NCBI GenBank assembly: GCA_963730285.1
Contig: CAVSQY010000007.1
Coordinates: forward strand, 310,001 to 374,000
DNA: 64,000 bases
Direction: 5' to 3'
Source of the DNA: JARDZU01 sp963730285
GTDB lineage: Bacteria > Actinomycetota > Acidimicrobiia > Spongiisociales > ZC4RG35
A program made the translations under genes and the position numbers. The first letter of the stretch is position 1. Every line of letters begins with the position of its first letter. Positions 19,100-27,033 of this stretch are shown here, one piece after another. Under the pieces are notes generated by a model that did no database searches, was not told the DNA's origin, and saw only the letters and a list, made by a program, of their open reading frames with translations.

Positions 19100-19903
19100 A
19101 TGAAGCGGCTCAAGTCTACAGGGGTCGCTCTGGGCGCGACCGCGGCAGGGTCGGAGCGGTTCGGTGTGATCGACAGGAACAGACGGACACTTGCACTAAT
19201 CGCCAGCGCGGGTGCAGTCATCTCGCTATTGGCTGTTTTGGCCGTTCCAGCGAAGGCGGCGCCCGAGACGTTTGATGTGGCCATCCCCATCAACACCATC
19301 GTTTTTGCCGCAGAAGGCTCGGTCACCCAGGTTGCATCGATCGACATCGATCCCCAGTTCGCCGGACAGATCTGTGACGTGACCGCCCGATCTGAGAACC
19401 AGGCATCGGTTCACCCCGGCAACGACCTGGTGGTTAGCTCGGATTCGTCGGAAGTCACTATTCCCAATGTCGAAGGTCAGGCAGGTGGAACCGTCGATGC
19501 CCAGGGCACCCTCGTCTTGGGTAGCCAGGTTGTGGTCTCTTTGGTGATGGGCCCTGACGGAGTCTTTTCGGCCGGCATGAACGTTCATCTCGTTTGTGAC
19601 CTGCCACCGAGCTCGACGACGACCACTATCGCCACCACGACCACGATGGCCACCACGACCACCACCGCCGGGGTGCTTCCCACTGAAGTGACGACAACGA
19701 CCGTGCCCACGGAGGTGCTCCCCACGGAGATCACCACGACGACCGCACAGTCGGCAACGTCCACCTCGGTGACCGATGAGGTACAGGACACAGAGGTCCT
19801 GCCATTCACCGGTGTCGACGGTGGCGGCCTAGCGCTGCTTGCTATGGCGCTCTTTGGGCTTGGCGCGGCGCTTCTGGTGACAGCTCGAGAGCGGGAAAAC
19901 TAG
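19100..19903 (+). CDS. LPFTG-type cell-surface protein
   Basis: A 267-residue exported protein. After a basic N-terminal extension of about 28 residues comes a hydrophobic signal segment (LALIASAGAVISLLAVLAVPAKA), then a predicted beta-rich domain, then a threonine-rich linker (repeated TTT with S, E and P), and a C-terminal sorting signal: LPFTG, a hydrophobic helix and a charged end (RERE). Attachment by sortase is inferred from the motif; no sortase gene is in the window. The structured RNA leader precedes the ATG directly. Function is unknown. Confidence 0.82.
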   Translation: MKRLKSTGVALGATAAGSERFGVIDRNRRTLALIASAGAVISLLAVLAVPAKAAPETFDVAIPINTIVFAAEGSVTQVASIDIDPQFAGQICDVTARSENQASVHPGNDLVVSSDSSEVTIPNVEGQAGGTVDAQGTLVLGSQVVVSLVMGPDGVFSAGMNVHLVCDLPPSSTTTTIATTTTMATTTTTAGVLPTEVTTTTVPTEVLPTEITTTTAQSATSTSVTDEVQDTEVLPFTGVDGGGLALLAMALFGLGAALLVTAREREN

Positions 19904-19957
19904 GCCAAATCGGCTTCACAGACGCAACGTCTTCCATTAATTGGGTCAATTGACCCG

Positions 19958-19986
19958 TTGACAGAGATACCCCTCTGTAGCACTAT
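19958..19986 (+). promoter_or_regulatory. Possible promoter for the second LPFTG locus
   Basis: TTGACA at 19958-19963 is a perfect -35 hexamer. A weak CACTAT follows 17 bases later at 19981-19986. It lies 37 bases before the second RNA leader. Confidence 0.4.
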
Positions 19987-20022
19987 GTGTCACGGCGGAT
20001 CACGCTGAGTGGTCGAGCCGCT

Positions 20023-20125
20023 GGGGGAAATAGGGAGGCATTGAAACCAGACCTGTAAAACGGTCACCTGGGTCTGGTGGAGCCAGTGGTGAGACCGGCC
20101 TGTCCCATTGCATGAAGGGATAGGA
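20023..20125 (+). promoter_or_regulatory. Structured RNA leader, copy 2
   Basis: Second copy of the element at 18994-19096. ACCAGACC (20046-20053) pairs perfectly with GGTCTGGT (20071-20078), where copy 1 has CGACC/GGTCG, a compensatory change. CGGTCACC (20061-20068) can pair with GGTGAGACCG (20088-20097), and CCTGTCC (20099-20105) with GGATAGG (20118-20124). Shared blocks are GGTCACCTGGGTC, AGTGGTGAGACCG and ATGAAGGGATAGGA. The last hairpin would cover the ribosome-binding site of the leader ORF at 20129. Confidence 0.62.
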
Positions 20126-20128
20126 CTT

Positions 20129-20218
20129 ATGAGGCTGGCGACGACGACTGTCGTCCGGGGTGGAGGCAGCGAGGTCCACGCGGATCGCGACCTGAGCGCG
20201 GAACGGGGCGCCGTATGA
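20129..20218 (+). CDS. Short leader ORF coupled to the LPFTG protein
   Basis: A 29-codon ORF (MRLATTTVVRGGGSEV onward) with its ATG directly after the RNA leader and its TGA overlapping the ATG of the next gene (ATGA at 20215-20218). In the paralogous locus the leader is followed directly by the surface protein, whose N-terminal extension has similar length. This ORF may therefore be a split-off N-terminal extension or a translation-coupling leader peptide. No homologue recognised. Confidence 0.45.
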   Translation: MRLATTTVVRGGGSEVHADRDLSAERGAV

Positions 20219-22659
20219 GGCGGCACGCCCATACCAAGCAACATCCCGGGCTCGAGCGACTATTAGCCGTTTTTGCGACTTTGTCGATGTTGGCAGGGTT
20301 GATGGTCAGCTATGCGCCAACGGCTCTGGCGCATCATCCCGACATCACCGCCTATCAGACTTGTATCGACAAGGTTTCCTACATCCACTTCGACGCCATC
20401 AGTTGGAAGACCGACGGAACCAGTGGGTCGGGTCATCCCGATATCCGGATCGAGGTACAGGTCAACGGATCCGGCTCCTGGAATGAGGTGACAAATGGGG
20501 CGTTCACTTCGGGCAACACATATCGCTTCAGTGGTGATTTCTCAGCGGCTCCCTACTGGGGTGACAGCATTCAGGTCCGCGCTCATGCCGTCGGGCCGTG
20601 GGACAACGGCACCGCCGGTGGTCAAACCACCGAGGCCAATGCCTTCGTGGTCAGCCAAGACTGCTTCAACCCCGGGTGCCCGGCCGAGTACTACGAGTAC
20701 AAGGTCGAGCCGGTAACAGCCGGAACGCACGGGACCTACTTCACGATCTCGAATATCACAGACTCGGGCTCGGGCCCGACCTTTGACTGGTCGAGCACAC
20801 TCCCCGTGTACCAAGTGATCGTCAAAGGAGGGCCGGGGGCAATCCTGTACGACTACTCCGGGGCCAGTTCGGATACGGGTCTACACGCACCGCTCAACAG
20901 CAAGAACGACAAGTGGTTCGGTTTGAGCCATGTGACGTTCTGTTTTGGAGACCCGGTGACACAGCCGGTTACGGTTGTGCCATCTGCGCAGGTCTGCCAG
21001 TTGGTCCAGGGTGTTCCCCAAGGTGGTGTGTCCTTCAACATCGATCCGGCCGCCGGCGCAAGCGTTCAGGTGTACAGCGATTCCAACTTGACCAGCCCGT
21101 TGGGGGGCCAACTCGGGGACGGTCAACTGCTTGGTCTATCCCCAGGCACCTACTACTGGAAGGCGACATCTTCGTCCGGTTATGAGCTGAGCGGTCAGGG
21201 ATCCGGTGAGTTCACGGTGTTGCCGTGTGCGGCTTCTGTGGTGGTGACGCATGGTGATTGTGTGTTGGACAGTCAGGGTGGTCCGGCTGGTGAGGTTCAG
21301 GTTGTGATTGATCCGGATTCGGGGGCGACTGTGGTCGTGTCTGGCCCGGGTGGCCCGTACAACTTCTCTGGCACTGGTGGCACAGAGACGCTCGCGCCGG
21401 GGGATTATTCGTGGGTGGCTACGGCGGGTGCCGGTTTTGCCCTTGATGGTGTTTCGAGTGGTGAGTTCACGGTGTTGCCGTGTGCGGCTTCTGTGGTGGT
21501 GACGCATGGTGATTGTGTGTTGGACAGTCAGGGTGGTCCGGCTGGTGAGGTTCAGGTTGTGATTGATCCGGATTCGGGGGCGACTGTGGTCGTGTCTGGC
21601 CCGGGTGGCCCGTACAACTTCTCTGGCACTGGTGGCACAGAGACGCTCGCGCCGGGGGATTATTCGTGGGTGGCTACGGCGGGTGCCGGTTTTGCCCTTG
21701 ATGGTGTTTCGAGTGGTGAGTTCACGGTGTTGCCGTGTGCGGCTTCTGTGGTGGTGACGCATGGTGATTGTGTGTTGGACAGTCAGGGTGGTCCGGCTGG
21801 TGAGGTTCAGGTTGTGATTGATCCGGATTCGGGGGCGACTGTGGTCGTGTCTGGCCCGGGTGGCCCGTACAACTTCTCTGGCACTGGTGGCACAGAGACG
21901 CTCGCGCCGGGGGATTATTCGTGGTTTGCAACCCCCGGCAGCGGGTTCACCATCACCAGTGAGACATCGGGTGAGTTCGCCATCGTGCCATGCGAGGCCT
22001 CGGTCATCGTGACCCTGGGCCAATGCGAGCTGCTCGATGGGCCTCTTGCCCCGGTCTCGGTCTACATCAGCGCCGAATCAGGCGCCACGGTCACCATCTT
22101 CGATGGTGACGATCAGATGGTCGCGACTCTCGACGCGACCGGTGTGGCCGAGCTCCCGCCGGGTGACTACACCTGGTCGGCCGAGCCGGGAGACGGTTTC
22201 CAGTTTCCCGACAGCCAGGAGGCGAGCGGGTCGTTCATGATCGCCCCGTGTGTCGCCACAGTGTTGGTCAGCCATGGCAATTGTGTGGTCGGCGCCGCAA
22301 CGATCTTTGCATCAGTCGACGTGAGCATCCTCCCCGATTCGGCGGCCCTCGTGTCCGTAAATGAGGTGGGCGGTGGCATGGTGGCTCTCTTCGGGGGCGC
22401 CGGAGGAACCGACTCGCTCGCTCCAGGTGACTATCAGTGGGTAGCCAAGGCGTCACCCGGGTTCGTCATCCAGGGAAACACGAGTGGGGAGTTCACCGTG
22501 GCGAGTTGTCCCGACGTGGTGGAAGCAGTCGAGATCGATCCGACCGACTCGCTCCCCTTCACAGGGATGGATAGCGAGATGTTGTTCGGTGCCTCGGTTC
22601 TCATGCTCGGTATGGGACTGACGCTGGTCAGATACGCCAGGAGACGGGGACAGGACTGA
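20215..22659 (+). CDS. Large repetitive LPFTG-type cell-surface protein
   Basis: An 814-residue exported protein: signal segment (LLAVFATLSMLAGLMVSYAPTALAHH), an N-terminal region of about 240 residues, six related beta-rich modules of about 85 residues that each begin with a CxxxVxVxxGxC-like pair of cysteines and contain APGDYxW, and a C-terminal SLPFTG, hydrophobic helix and RYARRRGQD tail. Modules 2-4 are identical at nucleotide level over 255-base units. The two conserved cysteines per module could form a disulfide. Sortase attachment to the wall is inferred. A role in adhesion or surface structure is plausible but unproven. Confidence 0.85.
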   Translation: MRRHAHTKQHPGLERLLAVFATLSMLAGLMVSYAPTALAHHPDITAYQTCIDKVSYIHFDAISWKTDGTSGSGHPDIRIEVQVNGSGSWNEVTNGAFTSGNTYRFSGDFSAAPYWGDSIQVRAHAVGPWDNGTAGGQTTEANAFVVSQDCFNPGCPAEYYEYKVEPVTAGTHGTYFTISNITDSGSGPTFDWSSTLPVYQVIVKGGPGAILYDYSGASSDTGLHAPLNSKNDKWFGLSHVTFCFGDPVTQPVTVVPSAQVCQLVQGVPQGGVSFNIDPAAGASVQVYSDSNLTSPLGGQLGDGQLLGLSPGTYYWKATSSSGYELSGQGSGEFTVLPCAASVVVTHGDCVLDSQGGPAGEVQVVIDPDSGATVVVSGPGGPYNFSGTGGTETLAPGDYSWVATAGAGFALDGVSSGEFTVLPCAASVVVTHGDCVLDSQGGPAGEVQVVIDPDSGATVVVSGPGGPYNFSGTGGTETLAPGDYSWVATAGAGFALDGVSSGEFTVLPCAASVVVTHGDCVLDSQGGPAGEVQVVIDPDSGATVVVSGPGGPYNFSGTGGTETLAPGDYSWFATPGSGFTITSETSGEFAIVPCEASVIVTLGQCELLDGPLAPVSVYISAESGATVTIFDGDDQMVATLDATGVAELPPGDYTWSAEPGDGFQFPDSQEASGSFMIAPCVATVLVSHGNCVVGAATIFASVDVSILPDSAALVSVNEVGGGMVALFGGAGGTDSLAPGDYQWVAKASPGFVIQGNTSGEFTVASCPDVVEAVEIDPTDSLPFTGMDSEMLFGASVLMLGMGLTLVRYARRRGQD
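21205..21924 (+). repeat. Perfect 255-bp tandem repeat, about 2.8 copies
   Basis: Units start at 21205, 21460 and 21715. The sequence is identical between copies until 21924, where copy 3 diverges. The unit encodes one 85-residue module of the surface protein and is in frame, so copy number can change without a frameshift. The absence of any silent difference points to very recent expansion or gene conversion. Confidence 0.95.
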
Positions 22660-22725
22660 ACCCGTCGAGTGGACTTGCAATGGGGTGAATCAAGGCTCCG
22701 GGATTAACCTCCCGGGGCCTTGCCC

Positions 22726-24012
22726 ATGGACTACAACGAAGCTCTCGCCTACATCGACCGACACATCGCACTTGGGGTGCAGCCTGGTCTCGATCGGATC
22801 AATGCCCTGCTAGAAGACATGGGTCGTCCTGATGAGGGCTATCCCATCATTCATGTTGCGGGGACCAACGGGAAGACGTCGACCACGCGGATGGCAACCC
22901 TCCTCCTGGTGGCCCACGGCCTGAACACAGGCACTTACACGTCGCCCCACCTGCAAAAGGTCGAGGAGCGTCTGGGTGTGAATGGCCGATATGCCACCGA
23001 AGAAGAGTTTGCGCTCGCAATGAGCGACGTGGCGGCGTTCACCGAGTTGAGAGAGGAGAGAGGCCAAGCTCCCAACACCTACTTCGAGCTACTGACCGCT
23101 GCCGCCTTTGCCTTCTTTGCCGAGCGGGCCGTCAATGCCGTCGTCCTCGAAGTGGGGTTGGGGGGTCGGCTCGACGCCACCAACGTCGTCGACGCCGAGG
23201 TGTGTGTCCTCACCAGCATCGGGATCGAGCACACGGAATATCTCGGCACCGACGTGGCGACGATCGCCGGGGAGAAGCTGGCCATCGCCGGGCCGAATTC
23301 GATTCTCGTCAGCGGGCCATTGCCGGACCCTGCACTCGATGCGGCAGAGGGACGAGCTCGCGACTTGGGCATCCACCATCGACATTATGGAAAAGACTTC
23401 ACGGTCCTCGACGCGGAGCGTGGCGTGGGGGGATGGTTGGTCACGGTCGAGGGCGCCGAGGCGACCTATGAGGATATCTTCCTCCCCATCCACGGGCGCT
23501 ATCAGTTGGTCAATCTGGCAAACGCGATTGCAGCCACCGAGGCGTTGTTGGGGAGGCGTCTCGACACCGACGCAGTGCGCACCGCTGCCTCGGCCATGAC
23601 CGCACCGGGACGGATGGAGCCACTCGGCGCCGATCCGCTTGTCATGGTCGACGGAGCACACAACGCCGATGGCGTGATCGTGCTGGTCGAGTCCCTCGAG
23701 GAGGAGTTTCCCAATACCCGGTGGCAGGTGATGCTCGGTGTGCTGGGGGACAAGAACGTGGAGGCCATGGTGACGAGCTTGGCCCCATTGGCTGTCGGGT
23801 TCGTCGTTACCTCCCCCCTCTCGGAGAGAGCGATCAATCCGACAGACCTTGCTTCGCGGGTGCGGAAGCTGGTCGATGTCCCGGTGCTGGTCTCCGACGA
23901 TGTCGAGCATGCTCTCGACATGGCGAGAGCCGAAGCAGGGCCGACAGGCGCCGTTCTGATCACGGGCTCGCTCTATCTGGTTGGTGAGGTGAGAGGCTTG
24001 CTGACCGGGTGA
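22726..24012 (+). CDS. folC: Folylpolyglutamate synthase / dihydrofolate synthase
   Basis: Mur-ligase-family enzyme that adds glutamate to (dihydro)folate or dihydropteroate. Visible are IIHVAGTNGKTSTT (ATP loop), YTSPHLQKVEERLGVNG (folate site), LEVGLGGRLDATNVV and VDGAHNADGV. About 428 residues, normal length. ATG 22726 is chosen over TTG 22720; neither has an obvious ribosome-binding site, and TAACCT at 22705-22710 may be the -10. It precedes ndk, a frequent neighbour. Confidence 0.93.
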   Translation: MDYNEALAYIDRHIALGVQPGLDRINALLEDMGRPDEGYPIIHVAGTNGKTSTTRMATLLLVAHGLNTGTYTSPHLQKVEERLGVNGRYATEEEFALAMSDVAAFTELREERGQAPNTYFELLTAAAFAFFAERAVNAVVLEVGLGGRLDATNVVDAEVCVLTSIGIEHTEYLGTDVATIAGEKLAIAGPNSILVSGPLPDPALDAAEGRARDLGIHHRHYGKDFTVLDAERGVGGWLVTVEGAEATYEDIFLPIHGRYQLVNLANAIAATEALLGRRLDTDAVRTAASAMTAPGRMEPLGADPLVMVDGAHNADGVIVLVESLEEEFPNTRWQVMLGVLGDKNVEAMVTSLAPLAVGFVVTSPLSERAINPTDLASRVRKLVDVPVLVSDDVEHALDMARAEAGPTGAVLITGSLYLVGEVRGLLTG

Positions 24013-24037
24013 ATTCAGACTCGGCGTCTTCCTCGGA

Positions 24038-24043
24038 TACCCT
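24038..24043 (+). promoter_or_regulatory. Leaderless-type -10 element of ndk
   Basis: TACCCT ends 8 bases before ATG 24052, with no ribosome-binding site in between. Confidence 0.45.
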
Positions 24044-24051
24044 CTTGACCG

Positions 24052-24456
24052 ATGTCTAAAGAGAACACATTCATCATGGTCAAGCCCGACGGGGTCGAGC
24101 GCGGTCTAGTGGGGGAGATCGTCTCGAGATTCGAGGCCAAGGGCTTGACTCTGGAGAGGATCACCAAGCTGACGATCGACGAGGGTCTGGCCAGGCGTCA
24201 TTACGAGGAGCATGTTGAGAAGCCATTCTTCACGGAGCTCCTCGAGTTCATTACCAGCGGGCCAGTGGTGGCCATGGAGTGGTCCGGTGAGTCGGCAGTG
24301 GGCGTCTGCCGGTCGTTGATGGGTGCCACAGACCCGAAACAGGCCGCTCCCGGTACCATTCGGGGCGACTTGGGGTTGGCGGTGACCCATAATCTCGTGC
24401 ACGGTTCGGACAGCCTCGAGAGCGCCGCCAGGGAGTTGGCCATCTTTTTCGGATAG
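24052..24456 (+). CDS. ndk: Nucleoside diphosphate kinase
   Basis: Balances NTP pools through a phosphohistidine. The 134-residue protein has NTFIMVKPDGVERGLVGEI, the TIRGDLG segment and the catalytic His in NLVHGSDSLESAARELAIFF. Length and motifs are typical of the full enzyme. It sits between folC and the mre cluster and appears to have its own promoter. Confidence 0.96.
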   Translation: MSKENTFIMVKPDGVERGLVGEIVSRFEAKGLTLERITKLTIDEGLARRHYEEHVEKPFFTELLEFITSGPVVAMEWSGESAVGVCRSLMGATDPKQAAPGTIRGDLGLAVTHNLVHGSDSLESAARELAIFFG

Positions 24457-24486
24457 GGACCTCCAGGAGCCAGGCCGTCAGCGCAA

Positions 24487-24515
24487 TGGCACAAGCTGGC
24501 CCCCTCCCCTACAAT
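24487..24515 (+). promoter_or_regulatory. Likely promoter of the mreBCD-mrdA-rodA operon
   Basis: TGGCAC (24487-24492), 17 bases, then TACAAT (24510-24515). TACAAT is close to a consensus -10. GTG 24520 lies 5 bases downstream and ATG 24547 lies 32 bases downstream, so the position does not settle the mreB start. Confidence 0.5.
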
Positions 24516-24546
24516 CTCGGTGTCATCCCGGGAGTCATCATCAGCC

Positions 24547-25578
24547 ATGGCTGAAACCCTTCTTTCTTTTGCCGGCCAAGACATGGCCATTGACCTTGGC
24601 ACGGCGAACACGCTGGTCTACGTGCGAGGCGGAGGCATCGTGCTCAATGAGCCGTCCGTGGTCGCCATCAACTCCCAAAACGGGCGGGCGCTGGCGGTGG
24701 GCATGGAGGCTAAGCGGATGATCGGCCGCACCCCCGCCCATATAACCGCCATCCGGCCACTTCGCGACGGTGTCATCGCCGACTTCGACGTTACCGAGAA
24801 GATGCTCCGCTATTTCATTCAGAAGGTGCATCGACGGAAATGGGCCCGTCCCCGGATCGTCGTTTGCGTCCCCTCCGGAATCACCCCGGTGGAGCGGCGA
24901 GCGGTCGAAGAAGCCGCCTATCACGCCGGAGCCAGACGGGCTTACACCATCGAGGAGCCGATGGCCGCGGCTATCGGGTCTGGTCTCCCCATCGGTGAGC
25001 CGGCCGGCTCCATGGTGGTTGACATCGGCGGCGGTACCACCGAGGTCGCCGTGATCTCACTCGGCGGCATAGTCGTCTCACGATCGATTCGCGTGGGTGG
25101 CGACGAACTCGACACTGCCATCATCGACTGGGTCAAGAAGGAGTACAACGTCCTCATTGGTGAGAGGACGTCAGAACAGCTCAAACTGGCGGTTGGCTCG
25201 GCATGGCCTTATGCGGACGAGCCTTCGGCTGAGGTACGGGGGCGGGACCTGGTGACAGGCCTGCCCAAGACGGTCCTCCTCTCGAGCCCGGAGATACGGG
25301 AAGCGATCGAAGAGCCAACGCAGGCGATTGTCGATGCGGTGAAGTTCACCCTTGACAAGACCCCGCCTGAGCTGGCGGCCGACATCGTGGAGCGTGGAAT
25401 CGTGCTCACCGGGGGAGGAGCGCTTTTGGTCGGGTTGGACCATCGTCTGGCCCATGAGACGGGGATGCCCATCGTCACTGCTGCGAATCCGCTGCAGTCG
25501 GTGGTGCTCGGCTCGGGAAAATGCCTGGAGGAATTCGACACGTTGCAAAACGTGCTTGTGTCTTCATCCCGGCCATGA
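24547..25578 (+). CDS. mreB: Rod-shape-determining actin homologue MreB
   Basis: Bacterial actin that guides lateral wall synthesis. AIDLGTANTLVYV (phosphate 1), VVDIGGGTTEVAVISLGG (phosphate 2), EEPMAAAIGSGLP and ERGIVLTGGGALLVGLD (adenosine) are all present. ATG 24547 gives 343 residues starting MAETLLSFAGQD. A GTG at 24520, immediately after a TACAAT box, would add nine residues and would suit a leaderless transcript. It heads mreB-mreC-mreD-mrdA-rodA, so the cell is probably rod-shaped or elongates laterally. Confidence 0.95.
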   Translation: MAETLLSFAGQDMAIDLGTANTLVYVRGGGIVLNEPSVVAINSQNGRALAVGMEAKRMIGRTPAHITAIRPLRDGVIADFDVTEKMLRYFIQKVHRRKWARPRIVVCVPSGITPVERRAVEEAAYHAGARRAYTIEEPMAAAIGSGLPIGEPAGSMVVDIGGGTTEVAVISLGGIVVSRSIRVGGDELDTAIIDWVKKEYNVLIGERTSEQLKLAVGSAWPYADEPSAEVRGRDLVTGLPKTVLLSSPEIREAIEEPTQAIVDAVKFTLDKTPPELAADIVERGIVLTGGGALLVGLDHRLAHETGMPIVTAANPLQSVVLGSGKCLEEFDTLQNVLVSSSRP

Positions 25579-25600
25579 CCGCCTCGCCCCGTCTTGAACG

Positions 25601-26530
25601 ATGCTGACCTCGAAGAGATCCGACCGCGCCCTCCCCACATTCATCACCTTGCTGGTGATCGGCGTCATGCTCATGACCTTCGACGTGAGACTCGAAGGCG
25701 GGGGAGTGGTCGGCGTGCTCCGCAGTGGTACCCAGGCCATCCTCTCGCCTCTACAACGGGCAGCGTCGTTCGTCGTCAATCCGGTGGCCGAAGCGCTCGA
25801 CAGCCTCTCCAATGTCGCTTCTCTTCGTGAGCAGAACGCCGCTCTGAGCGCGGAGTTGGCCGATGCCGAGGCGAAGCTCGTAGGAGTTCAGGATCAACTG
25901 GCGAGACTCGACCTCCTCGAACACGTATACGGGCTCGATGTGGATGAGAGCCAAATCGGTCGGACCATCTCGGAAGTGATCGGCAAGCCGGATCCGCTCG
26001 ATGCGGCATTCATCATCAACAAAGGCAAGGCCGATGGGGTGTTGGTCGGGCAACCAGTCATCGACACCAGCGGCTACGTGGTTGGGACTGTGAAATCGTC
26101 CAGCCCCCACAGTGCCACCGTGGTTCCCATCACTGCCTCGCGGGAAGGCTTGACGGTCCTAGTGGGGAGCCAGGTGGGGACCCTCGTCTCCCAGGCGTTC
26201 AGTGCCACTCTCAAGCTGACCATGGATCTCGAGGTGTTCGATGCCCGCGAACCGGTGCTCGCCGGCGATCGTGTCCTCACTTCGGCGGTGAGCACCGACT
26301 ATCCGGCCGGTCTGCCCGTGGGTGAGGTGCTCGAAGATGCGTCTCCGGAGACAGGCTCATTGACCACCTCCGTCCGGCCGTTTGTGGACCCCGAATCGTT
26401 GCGGATCGTCGTCGTGCTTGCTTGGCCGCCTGATCCCCTGACCGCGGCGACCGATGACGTGCCACCGGTGGCGGAGACGACCACTACGACCACTTCTGGC
26501 GACACCACGACGACAACGAGCGGTGGATGA
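25601..26530 (+). CDS. mreC: Rod-shape-determining protein MreC
   Basis: Membrane-anchored scaffold of the elongasome. The 309 residues comprise one N-terminal TM helix (FITLLVIGVMLMTF), a coiled-coil region (LREQNAALSAELADAEAKLVGVQDQLARL, about residues 77-105), the beta domains containing INKGKADGVLVGQPVI and ASREGLTVLV, and a threonine-rich tail. The order mreB-mreC-mreD with a 4-base overlap to mreD supports the call. Confidence 0.93.
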   Translation: MLTSKRSDRALPTFITLLVIGVMLMTFDVRLEGGGVVGVLRSGTQAILSPLQRAASFVVNPVAEALDSLSNVASLREQNAALSAELADAEAKLVGVQDQLARLDLLEHVYGLDVDESQIGRTISEVIGKPDPLDAAFIINKGKADGVLVGQPVIDTSGYVVGTVKSSSPHSATVVPITASREGLTVLVGSQVGTLVSQAFSATLKLTMDLEVFDAREPVLAGDRVLTSAVSTDYPAGLPVGEVLEDASPETGSLTTSVRPFVDPESLRIVVVLAWPPDPLTAATDDVPPVAETTTTTTSGDTTTTTSGG

Positions 26531-27033
26531 TGCGGGGCCGGGGCGCGCTCATCGTGTCGTTCAGCGTGCTTCTTGCCGTTTTGATCCAGTCCACGCTTTT
26601 TGGCAGGGTTCGAATCGTCACACCCGATCTGGTGATGCTGGTAGTGATCGTTCTTGCCCTCACCAAGATCAAGGTTGAGGTGGTCCTCGCCATAGGTTTC
26701 ACCGCGGGCCTGATCGTCGATCTCCTCGGGTCGTCACTGCTGGGACTGAGAGCCATCGTCTTCACAACCATTGCGTACATCGCGGTCCGAACAAAGGAGC
26801 GAGCCGAGCTGGGAAGGATCACCGTTGCCGTCTGGGCAGGGTTTCTGACCCTGGTCGGGATGGTCCTCTTGATCCTGGTCGGGACGTTGTTCGGGCAGAG
26901 CAGCCTCCTGGGACAAAATGCCGTTAGCCGAATGATCCTCGTACCGTTGGCAAACACGCTGATAGCGGCGCTTTTGGCACCGACGTACGTACGGCTGGTG
27001 GATGGTGACCGAACCGCCATGAGATACCCATGA
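26527..27033 (+). CDS. mreD: Rod-shape-determining protein MreD
   Basis: Small integral membrane protein of the elongasome, 168 residues with about five hydrophobic helices. TPDLVMLVVIVLALTKIK and GLIVDLLGSSLLGLRAI match the MreD pattern (PDL and D-x2-G motifs). The start overlaps mreC by ATGA; an ATG 3 bases later is equally possible. The end overlaps mrdA by ATGA. Confidence 0.9.
   Translation: MMRGRGALIVSFSVLLAVLIQSTLFGRVRIVTPDLVMLVVIVLALTKIKVEVVLAIGFTAGLIVDLLGSSLLGLRAIVFTTIAYIAVRTKERAELGRITVAVWAGFLTLVGMVLLILVGTLFGQSSLLGQNAVSRMILVPLANTLIAALLAPTYVRLVDGDRTAMRYP

Noticed and set aside
21205..21924. Tandem repeats considered as a CRISPR array
   Set aside because: The unit is 255 bp, identical throughout and in frame with a coding gene; there are no spacers.
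21136..22023. 295-codon open frame on the minus strand across the 255-bp repeats
   Set aside because: It exists only because the repeat is duplicated and lacks stops in that frame; composition is abnormally R/H/T-rich and it lies antisense to a clear surface-protein gene.
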